A stretch of DNA of 64,000 nucleotides, taken from NCBI RefSeq assembly GCF_900177545.1, contig NZ_FXBQ01000001.1, positions 682,001 through 746,000 on the forward strand, in the 5' to 3' direction. Positions 17,995-26,890 of the stretch are shown in pieces (position 1 is the first letter of the stretch; each line of letters opens with the position of its first letter). The notes beneath the pieces are model-generated. The model saw only the letters and a list, made by a program, of their open reading frames with translations. It did no database searches and was not told the origin of the DNA. This DNA comes from Maritimibacter sp. HL-12. Its GTDB lineage: Bacteria; Pseudomonadota; Alphaproteobacteria; Rhodobacterales; Rhodobacteraceae. A program made the translations under genes and the position numbers.

Positions 17995-18771
17995 ATGAGC
18001 ATCGTGGCTTGGGGATTGTTGGCCAGCCTCGCGGCGGGCCTGATGACGGCGGTGGGGGCGATCCCGGTGCTGTTCGGGCGGACAATACCCCGCCAGATGA
18101 ACGACACCTTCCTCGGTTTCGCCGCCGGGGTGATGCTTTCGGCCTCCTATTTCTCGTTGATCCTGCCCGGGATCGACGCCGGCGAAACCCATTACGGCGG
18201 CACCGCGATCGCCGCCCTGATCGCGGCGGCAGGGATCGCGCTCGGTGCCATCGCGGTGGCGGCCATGAACGAGGCGCTGCCGCACGAGCATTTCGTCGCC
18301 GGCCCCGAAGGCGGCGACCCGGGCGCGCTCGCCCGGATCTGGCTTTTCGTGATCGCGATCACGATCCACAACTTTCCCGAGGGCATGGCCGTCGGGGTCG
18401 GTTTCGGCGGCGGCGACGTGGCCAAGGGGGTCTCGCTTGCCACCGGTATCGGCCTGCAGAATGCGCCTGAGGGGTTGGCGGTGGCGCTCGCTCTCCGGGG
18501 TCAGGGCTATTCGCGCGGCAAGAGCTTCTGGGTCGCGCTGCTGACCGGGCTGGTCGAGCCGGTCGGGGGCGTGCTCGGTGCCGCGCTGGTATCGGTCTCG
18601 GTCTATGCCCTGCCCTGGGGCCTTGCCTTCGCCGCGGGGGCGATGCTCTATATCATCAGCCACGAAATCATCCCCGAAACCCACCGCCACGGTCACCAGA
18701 ACCGGGCGACGGTCGGGCTGATGGTCGGGGTGATCCTGATGATGTTTCTCGACGTGGTGCTGGCGGGATGA
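17995..18771 (+). CDS. ZIP-family divalent metal transporter
   Basis: The 258-residue protein has about eight hydrophobic segments and the two ZIP signature helices, ITIHNFPEGMAVG and GIGLQNAPEGLAVALAL, with metal-binding His, Asn, Pro, Glu. A third helix carries HEIIPETHRHGHQ. ZIP proteins bring zinc and related cations into the cytoplasm. ATG 17995 gives the usual length; the upstream frame is non-homologous. It is divergent from lldD and overlaps the following MaoC gene by four bases (ATGA), so the two are cotranscribed although no functional link is obvious. No Zur box was recognised. Confidence 0.88.
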   Translation: MSIVAWGLLASLAAGLMTAVGAIPVLFGRTIPRQMNDTFLGFAAGVMLSASYFSLILPGIDAGETHYGGTAIAALIAAAGIALGAIAVAAMNEALPHEHFVAGPEGGDPGALARIWLFVIAITIHNFPEGMAVGVGFGGGDVAKGVSLATGIGLQNAPEGLAVALALRGQGYSRGKSFWVALLTGLVEPVGGVLGAALVSVSVYALPWGLAFAAGAMLYIISHEIIPETHRHGHQNRATVGLMVGVILMMFLDVVLAG

Positions 18772-19214
18772 CGCAACGATATTTTGAAGACCTGCCCGTG
18801 GGCTTTCGATTCACCACGCAGGCCCGCGCGCTCTCGCGCGACGAGGTTGTGGACTTCGCCCGCGACTGGGATCCGCAGGCCTTCCACCTCGACGAGGACG
18901 CAGCCCGGGCCAGCCACTTCGGCGCGCTGGTCGCCAGCGGCTGGCAGACGCTGCTGGTGGCTTTCAACTTGTCGATGGCCGCCGGCGTCTGGAATGAAGC
19001 CTCGATGGGGGCTTCGGGAATGGACGAGGTGCGCTGGTACAAGCCGGTGTTTCCCGGCGACGCGATCCACGTCGAGGCGGAAGTGGTGAGCGCGCAACCT
19101 TCGGCCTCGCGGCCCAACCGGGGGCGGGTGCGCATCCGCCACGACGTCGTCAACCAGCACGGCGAGCGGGTGGCGAGCTACATCGGCAACCACCTGATCA
19201 AGGCACGAACGTAA
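18768..19214 (+). CDS. MaoC-family hot-dog dehydratase
   Basis: At 148 residues this is a single hot-dog domain of the MaoC type. The start YFEDLPVGFRFTT is typical, and the hydratase region DWDPQAFHLDEDAA has the Asp and His placed as in R-specific enoyl-CoA hydratases (Asp-x4-His). Members hydrate enoyl-CoA esters in fatty-acid or polyhydroxyalkanoate metabolism or act on dicarboxyl-CoA intermediates. It overlaps the ZIP transporter by four bases. The natural substrate is not evident. Confidence 0.85.
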   Translation: MTQRYFEDLPVGFRFTTQARALSRDEVVDFARDWDPQAFHLDEDAARASHFGALVASGWQTLLVAFNLSMAAGVWNEASMGASGMDEVRWYKPVFPGDAIHVEAEVVSAQPSASRPNRGRVRIRHDVVNQHGERVASYIGNHLIKART

Positions 19215-19222
19215 GGTTCGGC

Positions 19223-20014
19223 TCAGGCCCTGTGCGCGCCGTCTGCGAGACCTTTGACAAACCCGAGCACCTCGGCCGGGGATTTGCCCTTGCCGATCAG
19301 ATCGACGATGGCCGACCCGACCACCGCGCCGTCGGCGACGCTGGCGATCTGCTCGGCCGCATCCGGCGTCTTGATCCCGAAGCCGACGATCACCGGCAGA
19401 TCGGTCTGTGCCTTGATCCGCGCCACTTCGGGGCTCACATCGCCCGCCTGCGCTTCCGCCGCGCCGGTGATCCCGGTGATCGAGACGTAGTAGAGAAAGC
19501 CCGAGGTATTGGTGAGCACCTTGGGCAGGCGCTTGTCATCGGTCGTGGGCGTGGCGAGGCGGATGAAGTTGAGCCCGGCCTTCTGTGCCGGGATGCAAAG
19601 CTCGTCGTCCTCCTCGGGCGGCAGGTCGACCACGATCAGCCCGTCGATACCGGCCGCCTTCGCGTCTTCGAGAAACCGCGCAACACCGCGATTGTAGATC
19701 GGGTTGTAATACCCCATCAGCACGATCGGCGTGGTGTCATCGGACTTCCGGAACTCGGTGGCCATGTCGAGCGTCTTTTGAAGCGTTTGCCCGGCTTCCA
19801 GCGCGCGCTGCCCGGCAAGCTGGATCGTCGGCCCGTCGGCCATCGGGTCGGTGAAGGGGATGCCAAGCTCGATCACGTCGACACCGGCGGCAGGCAGGCC
19901 GCGCAGAACCTCCATCGAGGTGGCGTAATCGGGATCGCCCGCCATGATGTAGGCGACGAAGGCCTTCTTCCCCTCGGCCCTGAGTTGGGCGAACGTGTCG
20001 TCGATGCGAGTCAT
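19223..20014 (-). CDS. trpA: Tryptophan synthase alpha chain
   Basis: The 263-residue TIM-barrel protein carries the catalytic Glu in [16 protein letters not shown] and the Asp in [11 protein letters not shown], plus the phosphate-binding region [13 protein letters not shown]. It cleaves indole-3-glycerol phosphate and channels indole to TrpB. Start ATG 20014 (MTRIDDTF) is standard; the longer frame has no homology. trpB and trpF are not nearby, as is common in Rhodobacterales where trpA is detached. It converges with the MaoC gene, with eight bases between stops. Confidence 0.95.
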   Translation of the reverse strand: MTRIDDTFAQLRAEGKKAFVAYIMAGDPDYATSMEVLRGLPAAGVDVIELGIPFTDPMADGPTIQLAGQRALEAGQTLQKTLDMATEFRKSDDTTPIVLMGYYNPIYNRGVARFLEDAKAAGIDGLIVVDLPPEEDDELCIPAQKAGLNFIRLATPTTDDKRLPKVLTNTSGFLYYVSITGITGAAEAQAGDVSPEVARIKAQTDLPVIVGFGIKTPDAAEQIASVADGAVVGSAIVDLIGKGKSPAEVLGFVKGLADGAHRA

Positions 20015-20086
20015 GACTTGGTCCCTTCCGTCGGTCACGCAGGGTTTGCGACAGGGGCGCGGGAAAATCAATGGCCGACGAAGGGG

Positions 20087-20503
20087 TCAGGGCGCAGGAC
20101 CGTCGCACATCACCATCCAGCGGATGCCGAACCGGTCGGTGAGGGTGCCGAACAGCGGCGACCAGAATTGCGGCTCCAGGTCCATGCGCACCTCGGCCCC
20201 ATCGGCGAGCGCGTTCCAGACCCGCTTGGTCTCGGCCTCATCCGGCAGGGTAATGCTGACATTGCAGCCCGACATCACCGGCGGCTCGCCGAAGGGGTCA
20301 TCGCTCGCGTAGAGCCAGCCATCGCCGATCGGCAGCCCGCAATGCATCACCGCATCTGCAGGCACGCCCGGCATCTGTGCCTGGTCTTCTGCGGGCATGT
20401 CGCCGACGGTCATGAACTCGGGGGTTGTGCCGAAAATCTCGCCATAGAACGACATCGCGGCGCGGCACTGATCCTTGAAAAAGATGTAGGGAATCAGTTT
20501 CAT
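20087..20503 (-). CDS. VOC-family (PhnB-like) protein
   Basis: The 138-residue protein begins MKLIPYIFFKDQCRAAMSFY, a hallmark of PhnB-type vicinal-oxygen-chelate proteins, and ends with DRFGIRWMVMC, matching the C-terminal beta strand of the family. The fold dimerises around a metal site in enzymes such as glyoxalase, but many PhnB-like members have no known reaction. ATG 20503 follows a GAGAGAG sequence; a GTG at 20509 is an alternative. It lies upstream of trpA on the same strand with a 72-base gap, so it may be transcribed separately. Confidence 0.85.
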   Translation of the reverse strand: MKLIPYIFFKDQCRAAMSFYGEIFGTTPEFMTVGDMPAEDQAQMPGVPADAVMHCGLPIGDGWLYASDDPFGEPPVMSGCNVSITLPDEAETKRVWNALADGAEVRMDLEPQFWSPLFGTLTDRFGIRWMVMCDGPAP

Positions 20504-20594
20504 TTTCACTCTCTCTCAAAAGCCCGATCTTACCACGCTTGCGCGCATTCACCCAAACCAATAGAACGCGCCGAAACCTAGCGAGGAGAGCGAA

Positions 20595-21692
20595 ATGGGC
20601 TTCAAGGTCGGGATCGTGGGCTTGCCCAACGTGGGTAAATCCACCCTGTTCAACGCGCTGACCCGCACCGCGGCCGCACAGGCCGCGAACTTCCCGTTCT
20701 GCACCATCGAACCCAACGTGGGCGAGGTGGCAATGCCCGACCCGCGGCTCGACAAGCTGGCCGAGATCGCCGGATCGAAGGAGATCATCCCGACGCGGAT
20801 GACCTTCGTCGATATCGCCGGGCTGGTGAAAGGGGCCTCCAAGGGCGAAGGCCTCGGCAACCAGTTTCTCGCCAACATCCGCGAGACCGACGCCATCGCC
20901 CATGTGCTGCGCTGTTTCGAGGACGGCGACGTGACCCATATCGACGGCCGGGTCGATCCGGTGGCCGACGCCGAGGTGATCGAAACCGAGCTGATGATCG
21001 CCGACATGGAGAGCATCGAGAAGCGGCTCGCGAACCTCGTGCGCAAGGTGCGCGGCGGCGACAAGGAGGCGATCCAGCAGGAGCGGCTCCTGAAGGCGGC
21101 GCTTGCCGCGCTCGAAGCCGGGCGGCCCGCGCGCAGCGTCGAAGTGGCGGCGGACGACCTCAAGACCTGGCGCGCCTTGCAGCTCATCACCACCAAGAAG
21201 GTGCTTTTCGTCTGCAACGTCGGCGAGGACGAGGCCGCCACGGGCAACGAACACTCGGCCAGGGTCGAGCGTCTGGCCGCGGAGCAGGGCGCGGGCGTGG
21301 TGGTGATCTCGGCCCGGATCGAAGAAGAGATCAGCCAGCTCGATCCCGACGAACAGGCGGTGTTTCTTGAAGAGCTCGGGCTCGCCGAGGCCGGGCTCGA
21401 TCGGCTGATCAAGGCGGGCTACACGCTTCTCCATCTCGAAACCTTCTTCACCGTCGGCCCGAAGGAAGCCCGGGCCTGGACGATCCGCGAAGGCACGCTG
21501 GCCCCGCAGGCGGCGGGTGTGATCCACGGCGATTTCGAGAAAGGTTTCATTCGCGCCGAGACCATCGCCTTTGACGATTTCGTGGCCTGCGGCGGCGAAC
21601 AGGCCGCCAAGGAAGCGGGCAAGATGCGCGCCGAGGGCAAGAGCTACGTGGTGCAGGACGGCGACGTGATGCATTTCCTGCACTCGAACTGA
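20595..21692 (+). CDS. ychF: Redox-regulated ATPase YchF (Obg family)
   Basis: The 365-residue length is standard. The P-loop GLPNVGKST lies at residues 8-16 and the G3 region reads VDIAGLVKGASKGEG. The G4 equivalent reads NVGE, the NxxE form that gives YchF specificity for ATP rather than GTP. A C-terminal TGS-like domain follows. YchF/OLA1 binds ribosomes and modulates stress responses. A GGAGAG ribosome-binding site precedes ATG 20595. The gene stands alone and is followed by a hairpin. Confidence 0.95.
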   Translation: MGFKVGIVGLPNVGKSTLFNALTRTAAAQAANFPFCTIEPNVGEVAMPDPRLDKLAEIAGSKEIIPTRMTFVDIAGLVKGASKGEGLGNQFLANIRETDAIAHVLRCFEDGDVTHIDGRVDPVADAEVIETELMIADMESIEKRLANLVRKVRGGDKEAIQQERLLKAALAALEAGRPARSVEVAADDLKTWRALQLITTKKVLFVCNVGEDEAATGNEHSARVERLAAEQGAGVVVISARIEEEISQLDPDEQAVFLEELGLAEAGLDRLIKAGYTLLHLETFFTVGPKEARAWTIREGTLAPQAAGVIHGDFEKGFIRAETIAFDDFVACGGEQAAKEAGKMRAEGKSYVVQDGDVMHFLHSN

Positions 21693-21696
21693 CAGC

Positions 21697-21720
21697 GCCC
21701 GCGCGGGGTTACGCGCGGGC
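21697..21720 (+). terminator. Hairpin after ychF
   Basis: Perfect eight-base arms (GCCCGCGC and GCGCGGGC) flank an eight-base loop five bases after the ychF stop, between convergent genes. There is no T-run, so intrinsic termination would be weak. Confidence 0.4.
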
Positions 21721-21749
21721 CGCGACCAGATCCTGCAACGTCCGCCCGG

Positions 21750-23090
21750 TCAGAAGCTGCGCGCAAGTGCGACCGAGGGCGCGAGTTGGCTGATCATCCG
21801 GTCGAGCGCCGTCACCGGCTGTTCGGCGACAAAGATGATATCGTTGGGCCGGAGTTCAAAACGCGTCGCAAGCACGAGGTTGGCCGCGTTCAGGGCATCG
21901 AGTTTCCAGGCGTCAACGCCATGCCCGTCGGCATTGCCTCGCAACACGTAGAGCTCCGAGACATTGCCGGTCCGGTTGGGCACGCCTTCGGTCTTGTCGA
22001 ACAGGGCATCGGCCAGGGTGGCCTTGCGCTCGAACGGCAGGACGAAGCGGTTCTGCACCCCGACCTCGCCCGCGATATAGGCATAGTCGCGCTCGACTGC
22101 ATCGAGATCGACGCGCGCCCGGTAAGCCTCGCGCTGCTCGTCGAGTTCGTTGCGCCGAAGCTCCACCTCGGTCTGAAGCTGGCGCAATGCTGCATCGCGC
22201 GCGGTCTGGCGGAACGTCGCAAGCTGGATCTGCTGGGCGAAATATCCCTGTGCCTTCTCCAGATCGAACTCGGTGTCCACGAAGATGGAATCGCCGTCCT
22301 TCAGGACGATCTTTTGCAGGTCCGGGTCATCGAGATAGGATCGCAGGGGGATCTGGTAGAGCGCGCCATCGCGAAACAGCCGGATCGAGGCATAGTCGCG
22401 ATCCTTGACGGTGACACCTCCCACGGCGGCCAGCGCTTCCGCGAGCTTGGTTGGCTTGAGCGTCAAGGGCACGGTCATGGGTGCGCGCACGGCCCCCCCG
22501 ATCGAGACCCGTTGCGAATTGAACTCGGCAATCTCGATCGAGAAAGTCGGGTCGATCTGGTTGCCGACCAATGCTTCAAACACCTCGGCTTCGGCTTCTT
22601 CAAGAGTCAGCCCGGCAAGGCGCACCCGTCCGATCTCGGGGATCGTGATCGCCCCGTCGTCCTGCACGGTATAGCCCTGACGCCGGTTCTGCGCCGCAAG
22701 CAGGCCGGTCAGCGCTTCGACCGTGCTGGCGGTCTCGCGGGTCGAGATCAGGAGAACGTCACCGACACCGATCTGGTAGTTCCCCGGCTGGTACGGCGGC
22801 GGCAAACGGGTTGCGAGCCGCGTCGGCCGATCCTCCGGCATGAAGGCCGGTTCGGGAATCGCCCCCGCACCGATCGCGCTTCCCGCAGTGCCGGCGCTGC
22901 GGGCAAACACCGCGGGCAAGGTGCGCGGCCGGTAATCCGACTGGTTGGCCACGCCGACGCTCCTGGAGTCGATCGCGATGACGCGAACCTCGCCCACCGC
23001 GCTTTCCCCGGCCACGACCTTTGGAGAATTGTAAAGCCCGCCACACCCGGAAAGCGCCACGACCATGGTGGCCAAAAGGAGTTTTTTCAT
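21750..23090 (-). CDS. Outer-membrane polysaccharide export lipoprotein (OPX, Wza-like)
   Basis: The 446-residue protein has a lipoprotein signal (MKKLLLATMVVALSGCGG; lipidated Cys at 18). The polysaccharide export domain begins near residue 105 (QIGVGDVLLISTRETAST), and SLBB-like regions follow (SIGGAVRAPMTVPLTLKPTKLAEAL and a second copy toward the C-terminus). A helical segment rich in Gln, Arg and Glu sits around 270-315. OPX proteins form the outer-membrane exit for capsule or exopolysaccharide. The coupled tyrosine autokinase and glycosyltransferases are not adjacent, so this is an orphan; it may serve the 2-5.5 kb locus. ATG 23090 has a GGAAG site upstream and is preferred over GTG 23105. 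Confidence 0.88.
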   Translation of the reverse strand: MKKLLLATMVVALSGCGGLYNSPKVVAGESAVGEVRVIAIDSRSVGVANQSDYRPRTLPAVFARSAGTAGSAIGAGAIPEPAFMPEDRPTRLATRLPPPYQPGNYQIGVGDVLLISTRETASTVEALTGLLAAQNRRQGYTVQDDGAITIPEIGRVRLAGLTLEEAEAEVFEALVGNQIDPTFSIEIAEFNSQRVSIGGAVRAPMTVPLTLKPTKLAEALAAVGGVTVKDRDYASIRLFRDGALYQIPLRSYLDDPDLQKIVLKDGDSIFVDTEFDLEKAQGYFAQQIQLATFRQTARDAALRQLQTEVELRRNELDEQREAYRARVDLDAVERDYAYIAGEVGVQNRFVLPFERKATLADALFDKTEGVPNRTGNVSELYVLRGNADGHGVDAWKLDALNAANLVLATRFELRPNDIIFVAEQPVTALDRMISQLAPSVALARSF

Positions 23091-23193
23091 CACGCTTCCG
23101 TTCACTGCCTCATCTCGCCGTTTTCTCGATGCACGGCGTTTTCAACCGCAAATAGCATCGAAACCGGGCCGAGGGAATCACCTTTCGCCTTTT

Positions 23194-23400
23194 GGTTGCA
23201 CCTCTTGCCGCTTTCCCCGGCAGGTGTGGCGGATGCGCAAACCCGGATGCGGAAGGGCCGGTGCCAATCCGGCATGGCTTGCGTCTGGACCGCGGGCCTT
23301 CCCCGTCGAGCCGCAACCGAACCGGGCGGCGGGCATGATCTGCGCCCCTCGCGCATTCTTGCCGATCTGCCACATCGGGTGGTCTTGCCACGCGCACCCG
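23194..23400 (+). promoter_or_regulatory. Possible degenerate cobalamin-riboswitch-like leader of the DUF1007-NicO pair
   Basis: The leader before the metal-transport genes contains, in order, pieces that resemble cobalamin riboswitch elements: GGTT (23194), GGAA (23251), GGTGCCAATCC (23260-23270), CCGCAACCG (23311-23319) and GCCAC followed by CGGGTGG (23369 on). A strong hairpin with arms near 23200 and 23220 lies at the 5' side. The B12 box itself is not a clean match, and spacing between GGAA and GGTG is longer than usual. NicO-family transporters are often under cobalamin control. This is a suggestion only. Confidence 0.3.
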
Positions 23401-23420
23401 AGCGCGTTTAACAACCGGCG

Positions 23421-24080
23421 ATGACACATCGCTCGCTCGCCCTCTCGCTTTCCCTGGCCTTCGCCGCCCTGCCAGCGCCGATCGCCGCGCATCCGCATGT
23501 CTTCGTCGATGCCTCGCACGCGTTGATCTTCAACCCCGAAGGCCAACTCATCGCCGTGCGCAGCACATGGACCTATGACCCGCTGTTCACGCTGCTGATG
23601 GTGGAAGACGGCGGCTACGACGCCGATGGAGACGGCGACATTTCCGAAAGCGAGCTTGCGTCCATGCAGGAATGGGACGCCAACTGGCCAGAGGATTTCG
23701 GCGGCGACGTCGAACTTGAAACCGGCGGCGCGCGCCTCGATCTCGGCCCGCCCACCGACTGGGCCGCCGACTGGCAAGACGGCCAGGCGGTTTCGATGCA
23801 CACCCGCGCCCTCGCCGAACCGGTCGACATCGGCGCGGGGCTCGTGCTGCGCGCCTTCGACCCTCTGTTCTACGTCGGCTACTCCATCGCCGCGCTGCCC
23901 GTCTTCACCGGCCGCGACGATTGCCGCGCGGACCTGGTCTCGCCCGATACCTCGAAGATCAGCCGCCAACTGGCCGAGGAAATCGCCAACCTTCCCCCCG
24001 AAACCGATCCGGAAGAAGCCGGGCTGGGCGAGATCGGCCGGCTCTATGCCGAGGAGCTTCGGATCACATGCGGCGACTGA
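23421..24080 (+). CDS. DUF1007 family periplasmic protein
   Basis: The 219-residue product has a signal peptide (SLALSLSLAFAALPAPIAA) and a mature start HPHVFVDASHALIF, the usual DUF1007 opening with two histidines at the N-terminus that could bind metal. A central acidic segment, DADGDGDISESELAS (~73-87), resembles an EF-hand calcium loop. DUF1007 genes are commonly paired with NicO/RcnA-type transporters; here the stop lies inside the transporter gene (13-base overlap). A metal-binding periplasmic partner is the natural inference. The metal could be nickel, cobalt or zinc. Confidence 0.85.
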   Translation: MTHRSLALSLSLAFAALPAPIAAHPHVFVDASHALIFNPEGQLIAVRSTWTYDPLFTLLMVEDGGYDADGDGDISESELASMQEWDANWPEDFGGDVELETGGARLDLGPPTDWAADWQDGQAVSMHTRALAEPVDIGAGLVLRAFDPLFYVGYSIAALPVFTGRDDCRADLVSPDTSKISRQLAEEIANLPPETDPEEAGLGEIGRLYAEELRITCGD

Positions 24081-24931
24081 TCTTCGCCCTTGCCGTGATC
24101 GCGCTCGGGCTGGGCGTGCTCTGGGCACTTGGAGGCCTCGGCGCCGCGCGCGCCGCGATCTTCGACGCCCAGCGCGAATTTCAGGCCACGCTCGCAGAAG
24201 CGGTGCGCGCGCTCAAGGCCGGCAAACCGGGCGCGGTCACCGGGCTGATCGGCCTCGGCTTCGTCTACGGCGTGCTGCATGCCGCGGGCCCCGGTCACGG
24301 CAAGGCGGTGCTCGGGGCCTGGGCGTTTTCCTCGCGCGCCACGCTATGGCGGGTGAGCGCGATCACCCTCGCGGCAAGCCTCGCGCAGGCAACGTCGGCG
24401 GTGGCGCTGGTGCTCGGCGGGGCACTCGTGTTCGATCTCGGCCGCGAGGCGCTGGTGGGCATTGCCGAGGGGCCGGTGACACGGGCGGGCGATCTCGTCA
24501 TCGCCGCGCTCGGGGCCTGGCTGGTCTGGCGCGGGTTGCGCGGTTTCTGGAAAATGCAGGCAACCGATCACCACCACCATGGCGACGCCTGCGGCTGCGG
24601 CCATGACCACGTCCCCGACCCGGACGCTGCGGCCCGGGCGGGCTGGGGCGAGGCGCTCCTGCTGATCGGCGGCGTGGCGCTCAGGCCCTGCACCGGGGCG
24701 CTTTTCGTGATGCTGCTCACGGTTCTGATCGGCGCGCCGCTGGTGGGTATCGCGGCGACCTACGCCATCGGCCTCGGCACAGCCCTCCTCACCCTCGCCG
24801 TGGCGCTCACCTCGGCCAGTCTGCGCGACGGGATCGCCGGGGTGGGCGCGGGCAGGACGGCGCACTTGCGCGCCTTCGGGCACGGGGCCGAACTGGGGCT
24901 CGGAGCCCTGGTGATCGCGCTGGTGATCTGA
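24068..24931 (+). CDS. NicO/RcnA-type nickel/cobalt transporter
   Basis: This 287-residue membrane protein has about six hydrophobic segments. The family motif HAAGPGHGKAVLGAW is at ~77-91 and a second motif, GGVALRPCTGALFVMLL, near 200. Between them lies a cytoplasmic or periplasmic loop rich in His and Cys (DHHHHGDACGCGHDH, ~167-181), suited to metal capture. RcnA exports nickel and cobalt in Escherichia coli, while other NicO proteins import them; direction is not decidable here. It overlaps the DUF1007 gene by 13 bases and a hairpin follows its stop. Confidence 0.88.
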   Translation: MRRLIFALAVIALGLGVLWALGGLGAARAAIFDAQREFQATLAEAVRALKAGKPGAVTGLIGLGFVYGVLHAAGPGHGKAVLGAWAFSSRATLWRVSAITLAASLAQATSAVALVLGGALVFDLGREALVGIAEGPVTRAGDLVIAALGAWLVWRGLRGFWKMQATDHHHHGDACGCGHDHVPDPDAAARAGWGEALLLIGGVALRPCTGALFVMLLTVLIGAPLVGIAATYAIGLGTALLTLAVALTSASLRDGIAGVGAGRTAHLRAFGHGAELGLGALVIALVI

Positions 24932-24943
24932 CCGCGCAAAGGA

Positions 24944-24969
24944 AGGGCGGCCCCGCGTGGAGCCGCCCT
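24944..24969. terminator. Bidirectional hairpin between nicO and hsp20
   Basis: Arms AGGGCGGC (24944-24951) and GCCGCCCT (24962-24969) are perfect with a ten-base loop, placed between convergent genes. A pyrimidine-rich CTCTCTCG follows on the plus strand and CCTTTGC on the minus strand. Confidence 0.6.
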
Positions 24970-24998
24970 CTCTCGCTGCCCGAGGTGCACCTTCCCGG

Positions 24999-25412
24999 TC
25001 AGCTTTTCTTGATCTCGACCTTCTTGGCGGCAGCGGCCTTCGGCTCCGATTTGGGCACCGTGATGGTCAGCACACCATCCTTGAGGCCCGCCGCGACCCC
25101 GGTTTCGTCGGCGTCCGGCGGCAGCCGGAACGACCGGCTGAACGCACCATACTGACGCTCGGTGAAATACCAGGTATCGCCCTTTTCCTCCCGCTCGGTC
25201 TTCTTCTCGCCGCGCACGCTCACGACACCGTCGTTCACGGTCAACTCGATGTCATCCTCGGAGACCCCGGGAAGCTCCATCGTGATCGTGTAGGTGTCAT
25301 CCGCGAACCTCGCGTCCGACGCCGGCGACAAAAACTCGGCAAGCTTCTGCCCGAAGGTGCGGAACGGATCATAGAGAGACGGCCATAGGCCGGTTTGCGA
25401 TTTCTCAACCAT
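24999..25412 (-). CDS. Small heat-shock protein, Hsp20/alpha-crystallin family
   Basis: The 137-residue protein has a short N-terminal arm (SLYDPFRTFGQKLAEFL) and an alpha-crystallin domain at ~36-125 with ITMELPGVSEDDIEL, GEKKTEREEK and the closing LKDGVLTITVPK, which carries the conserved G-V-L-T motif. A short Lys-rich tail follows. It acts as an ATP-independent holdase for unfolding proteins. ATG 25412 follows an AAAGGAGG site. A heat-shock sigma-factor-like -10 lies just upstream. The lack of a long leader argues against a ROSE thermometer. Confidence 0.93.
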   Translation of the reverse strand: MVEKSQTGLWPSLYDPFRTFGQKLAEFLSPASDARFADDTYTITMELPGVSEDDIELTVNDGVVSVRGEKKTEREEKGDTWYFTERQYGAFSRSFRLPPDADETGVAAGLKDGVLTITVPKSEPKAAAAKKVEIKKS

Positions 25413-25431
25413 TTCAGCCCTCCTTTCGGTA

Positions 25432-25441
25432 CATATATAGG
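25432..25441 (-). promoter_or_regulatory. RpoH-like -10 element upstream of hsp20
   Basis: On the minus strand the sequence CCTATATATG starts 29 bases before the hsp20 ATG and fits the CyTATnTnnG form expected of heat-shock promoters in alphaproteobacteria. The -35 region (CTCAAAA) is a poor match, so the call rests on the -10 and the gene's identity. Confidence 0.4.
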
Positions 25442-25549
25442 TGTTTTCACCCCGGATTTTGAGGGATCTGCGAAAACCTTTCGCGGGCGGATTGCCTGCG
25501 CAGGCGCGGCGCGCTAAGCCGTTTGCGCAAACATCGAAAGGTTCGAGCG

Positions 25550-26452
25550 ATGATCCTGTGCTGCGGTGAAGCCCTGATCGACATGTTGCCGCGGCAGACC
25601 GCGGCGGGCGAACCGGCTTTCGCGCCCTACCCCGGCGGTGCGGTGTTCAACACCGCGATCGCGCTCGGGCGGCTCGGCGCGCCGGCCGGGTTCTACTCCG
25701 GCCTGTCCACCGATCTGTTCGGCCAGTTGCTCGACGACGCCCTGGCCGCCTCCGGCGTCGATGCAAGCCTCGCCCGGCGCAGCGCCCGGCCCACCACGCT
25801 CGCCTTCGTCACCCTCACCGACGGCCACGCGCAATATGCCTTCTACGACGAGAACACCGCCGGGCGGATGCTGTCGCCCGACGATCTGCCCGCGCTGCCC
25901 GCGCATGTCGAGGCGCTGTTCTTCGGCGGCATCTCTCTCGTCGGCGAACCTTGCGGTGCAGCCTACGAAGCGCTGATGCTGCGCGAGGCCGGTGCGCGGG
26001 TGACGATGATCGACCCCAACATCCGCCCCGGTTTCGTGACCGACGAACCGGGCTACCGGTCCCGCCTCGCGGCCATGCTCGGCGCGGCCGATATCGTGAA
26101 GGTCTCCGACGAAGACCTCGTCTGGCTCGGCACCTCGGTCGGCGACCTGCTCGCGGGCGGCGCGCACCTCGTCTGCCTCACCGAGGGCGCGAAGGGCGTG
26201 CGCGCCTTCTGGCCGGGGGGCGAAAGCTTCGTGGCGGCCCGCAAGGTCGAGGTGGTCGATACCGTCGGCGCGGGCGACACCTTCAACGCCGGGCTCTTGG
26301 CGGGCCTTTCGCGCGCCGGGCTCCTGAACAAGCCGGGCCTCGCGGCGCTCACCGCCGAGGCCCTTGCCCCGGCGCTGGATCTCGGCGTGGCCGCCGCCGC
26401 GATCACCGTGAGCCGCGCCGGTGCCAACCCGCCCTGGGCGCGCGAATTGTGA
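25550..26452 (+). CDS. PfkB-family sugar kinase, fructokinase-like
   Basis: The 300-residue product starts [14 protein letters not shown] and shows the PfkB signatures: an N-terminal Gly-rich substrate motif ([17 protein letters not shown]) and the C-terminal anion-hole/catalytic motif [14 protein letters not shown] with the catalytic Asp. These enzymes phosphorylate fructose or similar sugars with ATP. ATG 25550 is preceded by AAAGG; the frame is open to a TTG upstream but without homology. Its stop overlaps the dtd start (GTGA). Specificity for fructose over other ketoses is inferred from similarity. Confidence 0.85.
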   Translation: MILCCGEALIDMLPRQTAAGEPAFAPYPGGAVFNTAIALGRLGAPAGFYSGLSTDLFGQLLDDALAASGVDASLARRSARPTTLAFVTLTDGHAQYAFYDENTAGRMLSPDDLPALPAHVEALFFGGISLVGEPCGAAYEALMLREAGARVTMIDPNIRPGFVTDEPGYRSRLAAMLGAADIVKVSDEDLVWLGTSVGDLLAGGAHLVCLTEGAKGVRAFWPGGESFVAARKVEVVDTVGAGDTFNAGLLAGLSRAGLLNKPGLAALTAEALAPALDLGVAAAAITVSRAGANPPWAREL

Positions 26453-26886
26453 GGGCGCTGATCCAGCGCGTGACCGAAGCCGCCGTGCGGGTGGACGGCG
26501 AGACCTTGGGCGAAATCGGCCCGGGACTGCTCGTGCTGGTCTGCGCCATGGCGGACGACGGCGAGGCCAATGCCGACAAGCTCGCGGCAAAGATCGCCCG
26601 GCTGCGCATCTTCAAGGACGAGGCTGGCAAGATGAACCGCGCGCTGCTCGATACCGGCGGCGCGGCGCTGGTGGTAAGCCAGTTCACCCTCGCCGCCGAT
26701 ACCTCGCGCGGCAACCGCCCGGGCTTTTCCACCGCCGCCGCCCCGGCCGAGGGCGAAAGGCTCTATCACCACTTCGCGGACCGGCTGCGCGCCGAGGGCA
26801 TCACGGTGGCGCAGGGCCGGTTCGCCGCCGACATGAAGGTGAGCCTGGTCAACGATGGCCCGGTGACGATCTGGATGGAAGCCTGA
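26449..26886 (+). CDS. dtd: D-aminoacyl-tRNA deacylase
   Basis: The 145-residue protein has the family start (V)[16 protein letters not shown] from a GTG, and the two signature motifs [17 protein letters not shown] and [10 protein letters not shown] with the cis Gly-Pro pair that rejects L-amino acids. It removes D-amino acids mischarged on tRNA and also clears glycine from tRNA-Ala. The GTG start overlaps the kinase stop (GTGA), so translation is coupled. Length is standard. Confidence 0.95.
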   Translation: MRALIQRVTEAAVRVDGETLGEIGPGLLVLVCAMADDGEANADKLAAKIARLRIFKDEAGKMNRALLDTGGAALVVSQFTLAADTSRGNRPGFSTAAAPAEGERLYHHFADRLRAEGITVAQGRFAADMKVSLVNDGPVTIWMEA

Positions 26887-26890
26887 CCCC

